DNA from: Rhodobacterales bacterium CG2_30_65_12
GTDB taxonomy: Bacteria > Pseudomonadota > Alphaproteobacteria > Rhodobacterales > Rhodobacteraceae
Assembly: GCA_001873585.1 (NCBI GenBank)
Contig: MNZL01000148.1
Coordinates: forward strand, 10,062-17,833
Length of the DNA: 7,772 bases
Reading direction: 5' to 3'
The position numbers and the translations under genes were made by a program. The notes under the pieces are model-generated. The model saw nothing but the letters and a program-made list of their open reading frames with translations. It made no database searches and was not told the origin of the DNA. How positions within the stretch are numbered: position 1 is the first letter of the stretch; every line of letters begins with the position of its first letter. Below, piece by piece: positions 1 to 5,674 of this stretch.

Positions 1-382
1 CTTCGGCCAGCCCGTCAACGTGGCGGGTCTGCTTTGAGCCGCCTTGGCTTGGCAGGCCGGGCGGCTTGTTGAGGGCGATTATGTGGTCGTCGCGGTAGAG
101 CACCGCAGCCTGGATCATCTTCGCGTCGGCCTCAGACAGGCGCGGTGCCAGCGGTCTTGGTGCCGGAGCGGCGGTGTCGGGGAGCGGCGGAATGCGCACC
201 ACCTGCCCCGCCTCGATCCGCGTTGCCGGCTTCACCCGGCCACCATCCACCCGGATCTCGCCCTTGCGGCACATCTTCTCGATCTGCCCTTGTGAAACCT
301 GCGGAAACTGGCGACGAAACCAGCGATCAAGCCGCTGGTCGCCCTCGCCGGCCGCCACCTCGATCTGCTGCACCCCGCTCAT
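1..382 (-). CDS. rluC: RluC-type 23S rRNA pseudouridine synthase, 5' part, cut by window edge
   Basis: Reading the minus strand from the ATG at 382 gives 127 codons with no stop, running off the window. The protein begins MSGVQQIEVAAGEGDQRLDR. Residues about 14-65 look like an S4 RNA-binding domain (QRLDRWFRRQFP, QIEKMCRKGEIRVDG, then RIEAGQVVRIP). A proline/alanine linker follows (about 66-82), then the start of the RluA/RluC catalytic domain with VLYRDDHIIALNKPPGLPSQGG at about 94-115. The catalytic Asp motif (HRLDxxTSG in the family) lies beyond the edge and cannot be checked. Family members isomerise uridines in 23S rRNA in the cytoplasm. The start overlaps the crcB stop as ATGA, so translation is probably coupled. 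RluC versus another RluA-family member is judged from the S4 domain plus the KPPGLPSQGG form; the exact target uridines are unknown. Confidence 0.9.
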   Translation of the reverse strand, partial: MSGVQQIEVAAGEGDQRLDRWFRRQFPQVSQGQIEKMCRKGEIRVDGGRVKPATRIEAGQVVRIPPLPDTAAPAPRPLAPRLSEADAKMIQAAVLYRDDHIIALNKPPGLPSQGGSKQTRHVDGLAE

Positions 383-759
383 GGCGCCATCACCGCGCGC
401 GTCAGCAACAGGCCCAGCGCAATCGCCGCCAGCGACAGCCCAACCGACGCCCCCGCGTAGAGCCCCGCCAGCCCGGTCTCTCCGCGCTCGAACAGGGTCA
501 GCGTGTCGAGCGAGAAGGCCGAAAAGGTAGTGTAGCCGCCAAGCAGGCCGGTCATCAGGAACGGCGCATAGGCCATGCCGCCCTTGCGCGCGAGCACCAC
601 CACCAGCACCCCCATCGCAAACGAGCCGAGCACATTGGCCACCATCGTGCCGAACGGAAAGCCCGGGCCGACGAGGCGCATCACGCCGACGTTGGTGAGG
701 TAGCGCGCCGAAGCGCCGAGCGCGCCACCGAGGGCCACGGAGAGAAGTGTTGTCAACAT
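379..759 (-). CDS. crcB: CrcB/Fluc fluoride ion channel
   Basis: This encodes a 126-residue, very hydrophobic protein of the usual CrcB/Fluc length, with four predicted membrane segments (about 3-22, 34-56, 66-88 and 98-121). Family motifs are present in order: GGALGASARY (11-20), FGTMVANVLGSFAMG (36-50) with the conserved Asn42, and GGYTTFSAFS (74-83), which carries the TTFS stretch and the two phenylalanines (79, 82) lining the fluoride path. Fluc proteins assemble as antiparallel dual-topology dimers in the inner membrane and let toxic fluoride out. I chose the ATG at 759 over an in-frame ATG at 822, because the extra 21 residues would overlap the rarA stop, are not CrcB-like, and GGAG lies 8 bases before 759. 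It follows rarA by 31 bases and its TGA overlaps the rluC ATG. No fluoride riboswitch is visible upstream. It is a single-gene type, so the homodimeric form is expected. Confidence 0.95.
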   Translation of the reverse strand: MLTTLLSVALGGALGASARYLTNVGVMRLVGPGFPFGTMVANVLGSFAMGVLVVVLARKGGMAYAPFLMTGLLGGYTTFSAFSLDTLTLFERGETGLAGLYAGASVGLSLAAIALGLLLTRAVMAP

Positions 760-790
760 GGGTGCTCCATTGCCGGGCGGGCGTGCAATG

Positions 791-2101
791 TCAAGGTTGC
801 CGCTCGCTGCGCAGCTTGGCAAACCAGGCCACGCGCTTTTTCAGCTCGCGCTCGAAGCCGCGCTCGACCGGGAGATAGTAAACGCCCCGTTTCATGCCAT
901 CGGGAAAGTAATTCTGCCCCGAAAACGCATCCGGCGCGTCGTGATCATAGGCGTAGCCCGCGCCGTAGCCCTCATCTTGCATGAGCTTGGTCGGCGCGTT
1001 GAGGATATGCTTGGGCGGCGGTTGCGAGCCGGTTTTCTTCGCCGCCGCCGCCGCCTGCTTGAAGGCCGCGTAACCTGCGTTCGATTTCGGCGCAAGCGCG
1101 AGGTAGATCACCGCTTGCGCCAGCGCCAGCTCGCCCTCCGGGCTGCCGAGCCGCTCAAAGGTGTTCCAGGCCTCAAGGCAGATGCCGTTCGCCTGCGGGT
1201 CGGCAAGGCCGATATCCTCCACCGCCATCCGGGTGAGCCGGCGGGCCAGAAAGCGCGGGTCTTCGCCGCCCAGCAGCATCCGGTTGAACCAGTAAAGCGC
1301 CGCGTCGGGGTCCGATCCTCGAATGGATTTGTGCAAAGCTGAAATCAGGTTGTAATGCTCATCGCCAGATTTGTCGTAGCGCGCGGCGCGGCGCATCAGG
1401 CGGGTGGCGAGCGCCTCGCGGTCGAGCTTGGCGTCGAGTTTCCAGGCCATCACCTGCTCGACGAGGTTCAGGAGCGCGCGCCCGTCGCCATCGGCCATCT
1501 CGATCAGCGCCGCGCGCGCCGGGCCATCGAGCGGCAGTTCGCGGCCCAGATCTTTCTCGGCGCGTTGCGCGAGGCGCTCAAGGTCGGCCGGGCGCAGGCG
1601 CTTCAACACCAGCACCTGCGCCCGGCTCAGAAGCGCCGCGTTCAGCTCGAACGAGGGGTTCTCGGTGGTGGCACCCACCAGCAGGATCGTGCCGTCTTCC
1701 ATGTGCGGCAGAAAGCCATCCTGCTGCGCCTTGTTGAAACGGTGGATCTCGTCGACGAAAAGCAGCGTCCCCTGCCCGTTCGCGCGCCGGTGCCGCGCTG
1801 CCTCAAACACCTTGCGCAGCTCCGGCACCCCGGTGAAGATCGCACTGATCTGGACGAAATGAAGATCGGTCTCGCGCGCCAGCAGCCGGGCGATGGTGGT
1901 CTTGCCCACACCGGGCGGCCCCCAAAGCACCAGCGAGCCGAGGCTGCCGGAGGCCAGCATCGTGCCCAGCGGCCCAGCGGGGCCGAGCACTTCATCCTGC
2001 CCGATCACCTCAGCCAGCGCCTGCGGGCGCAGCCGGTCCGCCAGCGGGCGCGGGGCGGTATCGGGCATCGTGCCCGGTGCGGTGTCAAACAGATCGGCCA
2101 T
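791..2101 (-). CDS. rarA: RarA/MgsA replication-associated AAA+ ATPase
   Basis: This 436-residue protein has the normal length and layout of the RarA/MgsA/WRNIP1 family. An N-terminal stretch PLADRLRPQALAEVIGQ (19-35) precedes the AAA+ core: Walker A GPPGVGKTT (61-69), Walker B LLFVDEIHRF (113-122), sensor 1 GATTENPSF (143-151), an arginine-finger candidate in LLSR (Arg160) and sensor 2 around DGDGRALLN (204-212). The C-terminal family domain begins near YDKSGDEHYNLISALHKSIRG (242-262) and forms the tetramer in known homologues. The protein acts at stalled or gapped replication forks and interacts with SSB in E. coli. Start: MADLFD at 2101 fits, but no Shine-Dalgarno precedes it; a second in-frame Met lies at residue 12. 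It is first in a unit with crcB and rluC and is separated from luxR by 149 bases. A helicase RuvB-like alternative is excluded by the C-terminal domain. Confidence 0.97.
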   Translation of the reverse strand: MADLFDTAPGTMPDTAPRPLADRLRPQALAEVIGQDEVLGPAGPLGTMLASGSLGSLVLWGPPGVGKTTIARLLARETDLHFVQISAIFTGVPELRKVFEAARHRRANGQGTLLFVDEIHRFNKAQQDGFLPHMEDGTILLVGATTENPSFELNAALLSRAQVLVLKRLRPADLERLAQRAEKDLGRELPLDGPARAALIEMADGDGRALLNLVEQVMAWKLDAKLDREALATRLMRRAARYDKSGDEHYNLISALHKSIRGSDPDAALYWFNRMLLGGEDPRFLARRLTRMAVEDIGLADPQANGICLEAWNTFERLGSPEGELALAQAVIYLALAPKSNAGYAAFKQAAAAAKKTGSQPPPKHILNAPTKLMQDEGYGAGYAYDHDAPDAFSGQNYFPDGMKRGVYYLPVERGFERELKKRVAWFAKLRSERQP

Positions 2102-2107
2102 GGCGCC

Positions 2108-2113
2108 AATCTA
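2108..2113 (-). promoter_or_regulatory. Candidate -10 element for a leaderless rarA transcript
   Basis: The minus strand reads TAGATT six bases before the rarA ATG (4 of 6 matches to TATAAT). With usual -10 to start-site spacing, transcription would begin at or next to the A of the ATG. No Shine-Dalgarno sequence exists between here and the start codon, which fits a leaderless mRNA. No convincing -35 box is present (the 18-base position reads CTGGCC), so the call is tentative. The remaining gap up to 2250 holds only a short GC-rich palindrome at 2185-2195. Confidence 0.25.
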
Positions 2114-2250
2114 GACGTGCGCGCAGCCGACGGCCAGCGCGAACGCATGCCCCTTCTTTGGTCGGCAAATTCCTCACCGGCCGTGCGGTTACCGCCCGCG
2201 CAAACACAGGCGTCCAGATCCGGGGGTGTGAAATTCCCGGTGGGGTGCCA

Positions 2251-2862
2251 TTACAGCAGATGGTATTGCTGCGCGCGCTGGATCGCCTCGGCGGTGGTGC
2301 GCACGAACAGCCGTTCGCGGGCCGACCGCAGCCGGGCCTTCAGCGCGCTTTGCGATATGCCAAGCAGCGCTGCCGCCTCGGCGTGGCGCTTGCCACGCGC
2401 GATCAGCCTGAGGGCCATGCGCTGCGCCGGGGTAAGCTGCTCGGGCGGGGTGGAGGCCGCATGCAGGCGTTGAACGATGGCGCTGATCTGGGCAATCTCG
2501 GCATCCGTGAACTCACGATCACCACGGGCGAACCCGCCGATGGTGCGCGACGAGGTCGGCCCGCAGGCCATGGCCACACCGTAGGTAAGCCCGAAACTGC
2601 GGGCCTGATCGAGAATGCCGTGCGGATCGGGAAGGTGGATCTCAGACCAACGACTCGCGCCGTCGTGGCCAAACCCCCAGAACACCATCGGGTCGGCCAG
2701 CATGTAGCCGCGCTCGGTGTAAATCTCGGTCCAGCGCGGATCGTAGGTCTGAATCATCAGGTGAGCGGAGGCAAACCGGATATGGAGCCCGAGCGCATAG
2801 CCCCTCGGAGCAAGGTCTGACAACTGCGCGAGTCCCCGATCCAGTCCTAGAGTATCGCTCAT
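2251..2862 (-). CDS. LuxR-family regulator with autoinducer-binding domain (LuxR solo)
   Basis: This 203-residue protein has two domains. The N-terminal autoinducer-binding domain (about 15-130) holds the residues that contact acyl-homoserine lactone in TraR/LuxR at matching spacing: Tyr40, Trp44, Tyr48, Asp57 (in ADP) and Trp72. The C-terminal helix-turn-helix (about 143-200) starts LTPAQRMALRLIARGK and continues LLGISQSALKARLRSARERL. Some signature HTH positions differ: the near-invariant Glu is Gln147, and the usual T-V...H of the recognition helix is Ala173-Leu174...Arg177. Gly157 and Leu151 are kept. No luxI synthase is visible in the window, so it is a solo here. It has its own candidate promoter and sits behind the terminator of the ribosomal operon. 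The start ATG at 2862 has AAGGA six bases upstream. Ligand and target genes cannot be told from sequence; a synthase elsewhere in the genome is possible. Confidence 0.88.
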   Translation of the reverse strand: MSDTLGLDRGLAQLSDLAPRGYALGLHIRFASAHLMIQTYDPRWTEIYTERGYMLADPMVFWGFGHDGASRWSEIHLPDPHGILDQARSFGLTYGVAMACGPTSSRTIGGFARGDREFTDAEIAQISAIVQRLHAASTPPEQLTPAQRMALRLIARGKRHAEAAALLGISQSALKARLRSARERLFVRTTAEAIQRAQQYHLL

Positions 2863-2925
2863 TCCAGTCCTTCGGTCCTTGGTCTTGGCGTGCGGCGCGG
2901 GCGTTGTCTCGACCGCCCCACAACA

Positions 2926-2955
2926 ACTTTAGATTGCATCTGCGGCGTATTTCAA
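2926..2955 (-). promoter_or_regulatory. Candidate sigma-70 promoter of the luxR gene
   Basis: The minus strand shows a -35-like TTGAAA (2955-2950), an 18-base spacer, and a -10-like TAAAGT (2931-2926). The predicted start near 2919 would give a leader of about 57 bases before the ATG at 2862. It lies downstream of the rplQ terminator, so the regulator would be expressed separately from the ribosomal operon. Spacing is one base above optimal and the -10 matches 4 of 6. Confidence 0.5.
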
Positions 2956-3005
2956 GGGGCAATGACCGAATTGCCGGCTTCGGCCCGGCCAAAATGCCGG
3001 ACAGC

Positions 3006-3041
3006 AAAGAAAAAGCCCCGCTCGGCAGGTCCGGGCGGGGC
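3006..3041 (-). terminator. Rho-independent terminator of the rpsM-rpsK-rpoA-rplQ unit
   Basis: On the minus strand a 7-bp arm GCCCCGC (3041-3035) pairs with GCGGGGC (3021-3015). After one C-A mismatch three more pairs follow, closing a 5-base loop. The stem is followed directly by TTTTTCTTT (3014-3006). It begins 26 bases after the rplQ stop. This is a textbook intrinsic terminator and marks the end of the ribosomal/rpoA transcript. Confidence 0.93.
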
Positions 3042-3067
3042 ATCTGTTTGGTCTCTGGTCGAGTGGC

Positions 3068-3496
3068 TCACTCTTCGGCGAAGACGGCCTGTTCCTCGGC
3101 GGCCACGCGGGCCTTGTCGGCGGCACCCTTGGCGCTTTCGTCACGATCGACCAACTCGATGATCGCCATCGGGGCCATGTCGCCGTAGCGGAAGCCAGCT
3201 TTCAGCACGCGGCTGTAACCACCCTTACGCTCGGCGTAGCGGGCGCCCAGCACATCGAAGAGCTTGGCGACGTGCATATCCTGCTTGAGCTGAGCGGCGG
3301 CCTGACGGCGGGCGTGCATATCGCCGCGCTTGCCCAGCGTGATCAGCTTGTCGATCACCCGCTTGAGCTCTTTGGCTTTCGGCAGTGTGGTCTTGATCTG
3401 TTCGTGTTCGATGAGCGAGCCGGCCATGTTGGCAAACAGGGCCTTGCGGTGCTCGTGGGTGCGGTTGAGGCGACGGTAGCCTTTCGCGTGACGCAT
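3068..3496 (-). CDS. rplQ: 50S ribosomal protein L17
   Basis: This 142-residue protein is L17 of the large ribosomal subunit, located near the polypeptide exit tunnel. The conserved N-terminal block MRHAKGYRRLNRTHEHRKAL (1-20) is followed by IKTTLPKAKELKRV (34-47), LITLGKRGD (51-59), GYSRVLK (93-99) and AIIELVDRD (111-119). The tail from about 120 is an alanine/glutamate-rich extension, so the protein is longer than the roughly 127-residue E. coli L17, as is common in alphaproteobacteria. AAGGAG lies seven bases before the ATG. It is the last gene of the operon, 119 bases after rpoA, and an intrinsic terminator follows. Regulation is presumably shared with rpoA and the S13/S11 genes. Confidence 0.98.
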   Translation of the reverse strand: MRHAKGYRRLNRTHEHRKALFANMAGSLIEHEQIKTTLPKAKELKRVIDKLITLGKRGDMHARRQAAAQLKQDMHVAKLFDVLGARYAERKGGYSRVLKAGFRYGDMAPMAIIELVDRDESAKGAADKARVAAEEQAVFAEE

Positions 3497-3584
3497 TTTC
3501 TATCTCCTTGGTCTCATTTTGCTTTGTCTGGCGGCCGATGCGTATGGGCCGCTCTCCTTGGGGCAGGTGCCCGGGTGGTGCGGC

Positions 3585-3604
3585 GGGGCCAGATTTTTGG
3601 CCCC
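3585..3604 (-). other. Stem-loop in the rpoA-rplQ intergenic region
   Basis: A perfect 7-bp inverted repeat, GGGGCCA paired with TGGCCCC on the minus strand, closes a 6-base loop. It begins 11 bases after the rpoA stop. No U tract follows, so it is not an intrinsic terminator. A smaller GGGC/GCCC hairpin lies at 3561-3572. It may be an RNA processing or stability element separating rpoA and rplQ message levels; the role is inferred. Confidence 0.6.
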
Positions 3605-3615
3605 ACCGACGAAGA

Positions 3616-4632
3616 TCAGAACTGATCTTCGAATTTTTTGGCCAAATCCTCGATGTTTTCCGGCGGCCATTCCTCCACATCCATGCCGAGGTGTAGCTGC
3701 ATGCCCGAAAGCACTTCCTTGATCTCGTTGAGAGACTTGCGGCCAAAGTTCGGGGTGCGCAGCATTTCGGCTTCGGTTTTCTGGATGAGATCGCCGATGT
3801 AAACAATGTTGTCGTTCTTGAGGCAATTGGCGGAACGCACCGAAAGCTCCAGCTCATCAACCTTCCTGAGCAACAGCGGGTTGAACTCGAGGCCGTCTTC
3901 CTCAGCTTCGCGGCCCGCCGATTCCGGCTCATCGAAGTTCACGAAGATCGAAAGCTGGTCCTGGACGATACGGGCGGCATAGGCCACGGCGTCGTCCGGG
4001 CTCACCGAGCCGTCGGTCTCGATCTTCATCGTCAGCTTGTCGTAGTCGAGCACCTGGCCCTCGCGGGTCGGCTGCACCTCATAGCTCACCTTCTTGACCG
4101 GCGAATAGATCGCGTCGATCGGGATCAGGCCGATCGGGGCATCCTCGGGGCGGTTCTTGTCGGCCGACACGTAGCCTTTACCGGTGCTCACGGTCAGTTC
4201 CATGAACAGATCGGCGCCGTCGTCGAGGTGGCAGATCACGTGATCCTTGTTGAGAACCTCGATGCCCGCGCTTTCCGAGATGTCGCCGGCGGTGACAACC
4301 ATCGGGCCCTTGGCCGAGATCGACAACCGTTTCGGGCCTTCCACGTCCATCCGGATCGCCACGCCCTTGAGGTTCAGCACGATGTCGGTGACGTCTTCGC
4401 GCACACCGGCCACGCTGGAGAACTCGTGCAGCACGTTGTCGATCTGCACGCTGGTGATGGCCGCGCCCTGCAGGCTCGACAGCAGCACCCGGCGCAACGC
4501 GTTGCCGAGCGTCAGGCCGAAGCCCCGCTCGAGCGGTTCGGCGATGACGGTGGCCTGGCGCGCGGGGTCGTTGCCCGGCTTCACATCAAGTTGCGTCGGC
4601 TTGATCAGTTCGGCCCAGTTTTTGTGGATCAT
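3616..4632 (-). CDS. rpoA: DNA-directed RNA polymerase subunit alpha
   Basis: This 338-residue protein is the alpha subunit, which dimerises to start RNA polymerase assembly and contacts UP elements and activators. The N-terminal domain (about 1-235) has the family's FGLTLGNALRRVLLSSLQGAA (38-58) and IGLIPIDAIYSPVKKVSYEV (167-186). A flexible acidic linker (about 236-250) joins the C-terminal domain (about 255-325), with VRSANCLK (265-272) and TPNFGRKSLNEIK (293-305). The DNA-contact residues known from E. coli are kept, shifted by one: Arg266, Asn269, Cys270, Gly297, Lys299, Ser300 and Glu303. I chose the ATG at 4632 (MIHKNWAELIKP) over an in-frame ATG at 4674, because GGAGG lies just upstream and the extra 14 residues are not family sequence. 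The gene follows rpsK after 113 bases that hold a strong hairpin. Confidence 0.98.
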   Translation of the reverse strand: MIHKNWAELIKPTQLDVKPGNDPARQATVIAEPLERGFGLTLGNALRRVLLSSLQGAAITSVQIDNVLHEFSSVAGVREDVTDIVLNLKGVAIRMDVEGPKRLSISAKGPMVVTAGDISESAGIEVLNKDHVICHLDDGADLFMELTVSTGKGYVSADKNRPEDAPIGLIPIDAIYSPVKKVSYEVQPTREGQVLDYDKLTMKIETDGSVSPDDAVAYAARIVQDQLSIFVNFDEPESAGREAEEDGLEFNPLLLRKVDELELSVRSANCLKNDNIVYIGDLIQKTEAEMLRTPNFGRKSLNEIKEVLSGMQLHLGMDVEEWPPENIEDLAKKFEDQF

Positions 4633-4688
4633 GCGTCCCTCCATTCCTGTCCTGCCTTCATGTCCAAAAGGCAAAACGCCCGAGGTTC

Positions 4689-4730
4689 AAAAAATAACGG
4701 ACTCGGGCCATGGATCATCCACGGCCCGAG
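4689..4730 (-). terminator. Terminator-like hairpin (possible attenuator) between rpsK and rpoA
   Basis: On the minus strand positions 4730-4702 form a 29-base near-perfect inverted repeat: CTCGGGCC(G)TGG pairs with CCA(T)GGCCCGAG through 12 pairs, including one G-U, around a 5-base loop, or up to 14 pairs if the loop closes further. Four bases later comes TTATTTTTT (4697-4689). It begins 15 bases after the rpsK stop and ends about 56 bases before the rpoA ATG. Full termination here would silence rpoA, so partial termination, antitermination or an RNA processing role is more likely. The four-base offset of the U tract weakens the intrinsic-terminator reading. Confidence 0.55.
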
Positions 4731-4745
4731 CGAAAAATGCTTGGG

Positions 4746-5135
4746 TCAGACCCGGCGGCGCTTTGGCGGGCGGCAGCCGTTGTGAGCGATCGGGGTCACG
4801 TCGCGGATCGACGTGATGTTCAGGCCAACCGCAGCCAGCGCGCGCAGCGCCGATTCACGGCCCGAACCGGGGCCCTGAACCTCGACCTCGAGGGTTTTCA
4901 AACCATGCTCCTGGGCCTTGCGCCCCGCATCTTCAGCGGCCATCTGAGCGGCGTAGGGCGTCGATTTGCGCGACCCCTTGAAGCCCATTGTGCCGGCCGA
5001 CGACCACGAGATCGCATTGCCTTGCACGTCGGAGATGAGGATCTTGGTGTTGTTGAACGACGAATTCACATGCGCCACACCGGCGGCGATGTTCTTGCGT
5101 TCCTTGCGCTTCGGGGCGCGTTTATCGCGTGCCAT
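4746..5135 (-). CDS. rpsK: 30S ribosomal protein S11
   Basis: This 129-residue protein is S11, which sits on the platform of the small subunit next to the mRNA exit region. Motifs in order are AHVNSSFNNTKI (21-32), GFKGSRKSTPYAAQ (51-64), VQGPGSGRESALRAL (86-100) and NITSIRDVTPIAHNGC (106-121), ending in the basic tail RPPKRRRV. The family's usual Pro before HNG is Ala117 here, a minor change. The length is standard. The ATG at 5135 follows the rpsM stop by 15 bases, and a GGGAGG ribosome binding site fills that gap, so the two genes are cotranscribed and probably coupled. Unlike E. coli, the next gene is rpoA rather than rpsD. Confidence 0.98.
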   Translation of the reverse strand: MARDKRAPKRKERKNIAAGVAHVNSSFNNTKILISDVQGNAISWSSAGTMGFKGSRKSTPYAAQMAAEDAGRKAQEHGLKTLEVEVQGPGSGRESALRALAAVGLNITSIRDVTPIAHNGCRPPKRRRV

Positions 5136-5150
5136 TTATCCTGCCCTCCC

Positions 5151-5519
5151 TTATTTCTTCTTGCCGGCGATCGCCCGCGCCGGGCCCTTGCGGGTGCGGG
5201 CGTTGGTGTGGGTGCGCTGACCGCGCACGGGCAGGTTGCGGCGATGACGCAGGCCGCGGTAGCAGCCAAGGTCCATCAGGCGCTTGATGTTCATCTGGGT
5301 ATCGCGGCGCAGATCGCCCTCGACAAGCAGGTTGGCGTCGATATGCTCACGGATGGCGAGCACTTCAGCGTCGGACAATTCGTTCACCCGACGGCTGTCT
5401 TCGATGTTCACAGCGTCGCAGATCGCTTTCGCGGTCGAGAGGCCGATGCCATGGATATAGGTGAGGGCGATCGGGACGCGCTTGTGCGTCGGGATGTTTA
5501 CGCCGGCAATACGTGCCAA
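5151..5519 (-). CDS. rpsM: 30S ribosomal protein S13, TTG start
   Basis: This 122-residue protein is S13, which sits on the head of the small subunit and contacts 23S rRNA (bridge B1) and the P-site tRNA through its tail. Motifs are RIAGVNIPTHKR (3-14), the helix-two-turns-helix region with YIHGIGLSTAKAI (21-33), then GLRHRRNLPVRGQRT (89-103), HTNARTRKG and a lysine-rich end. The start codon is TTG at 5519-5517. Reading upstream in frame there is no ATG or GTG before a TGA stop, and the protein begins exactly at the family N-terminus (ARIAG), so TTG is the only credible start. AAGGAAG precedes it by six bases. The gene opens a unit with rpsK, rpoA and rplQ behind a candidate promoter and a structured leader. 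A weak start codon on the first ribosomal gene suggests translational control. Confidence 0.97.
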   Translation of the reverse strand: MARIAGVNIPTHKRVPIALTYIHGIGLSTAKAICDAVNIEDSRRVNELSDAEVLAIREHIDANLLVEGDLRRDTQMNIKRLMDLGCYRGLRHRRNLPVRGQRTHTNARTRKGPARAIAGKKK

Positions 5520-5532
5520 GTCGGTCTTCCTT
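5517..5532 (-). promoter_or_regulatory. rpsM ribosome binding site with TTG start codon
   Basis: The minus strand reads AAGGAAG (5532-5526), six bases, then TTG (5519-5517). The strong Shine-Dalgarno may compensate for the weak start codon. It decides the rpsM start, because no ATG or GTG is available in frame. A small hairpin (5540-5559) ends seven bases upstream of the ribosome binding site. Confidence 0.85.
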
Positions 5533-5539
5533 TCGTTGC

Positions 5540-5599
5540 GGACCCGTAGTTCCAGGTCCTTTTTTCACAACGTTAGCCCGCTGGGTCATCCCTGCGGGC
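5540..5599 (-). other. Paired stem-loops in the rpsM 5' leader, candidate cis-regulatory RNA
   Basis: Two hairpins occur in tandem on the minus strand. The first (5599-5576) has GCCCGC/GCGGGC arms, an A-A mismatch, then GGG/CCC closing an ATGA loop. The second (5559-5540) has GGACC/GGTCC arms around a 10-base loop and ends just before the rpsM ribosome binding site. An A6 run lies between them. Their place, in the leader of a ribosomal protein unit and next to a TTG start, fits an autogenous control element, but the binding protein is not known and the E. coli S4 pseudoknot cannot be recognised here. Confidence 0.4.
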
Positions 5600-5674
5600 C
5601 GCGGCTGATCTCTGGTGTGATGGATGCGGCGCGCGTGACCCCGGATGCCATCGATTCCCCTAACAGGATGCGGT

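Noticed and set aside
760..790. Fluoride riboswitch upstream of crcB
   Set aside because: Only 31 bases separate rarA and crcB, too short for the crcB motif, and no matching pseudoknot is visible.
2185..2195. Palindrome GCGGTTACCGC in the luxR-rarA gap as a lux box
   Set aside because: At 11 bases it is shorter than the 18-20 base lux/tra box and not similar to it. Chance is likely in this GC content.
1355..2473. A 372-codon plus-strand open frame opposite rarA and luxR
   Set aside because: It is antisense to two well-supported genes, has low-complexity Arg/Ala/Gln composition and shows no family motif. It is a GC-driven shadow.
4629..4661. A 10-codon upstream frame (MKAGQEWRDA) whose TGA overlaps the rpoA ATG
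   Set aside because: The ATG has only GGA two bases before it, too close for a working ribosome binding site, and rpoA has its own GGAGG. Translation is unlikely without conservation evidence.
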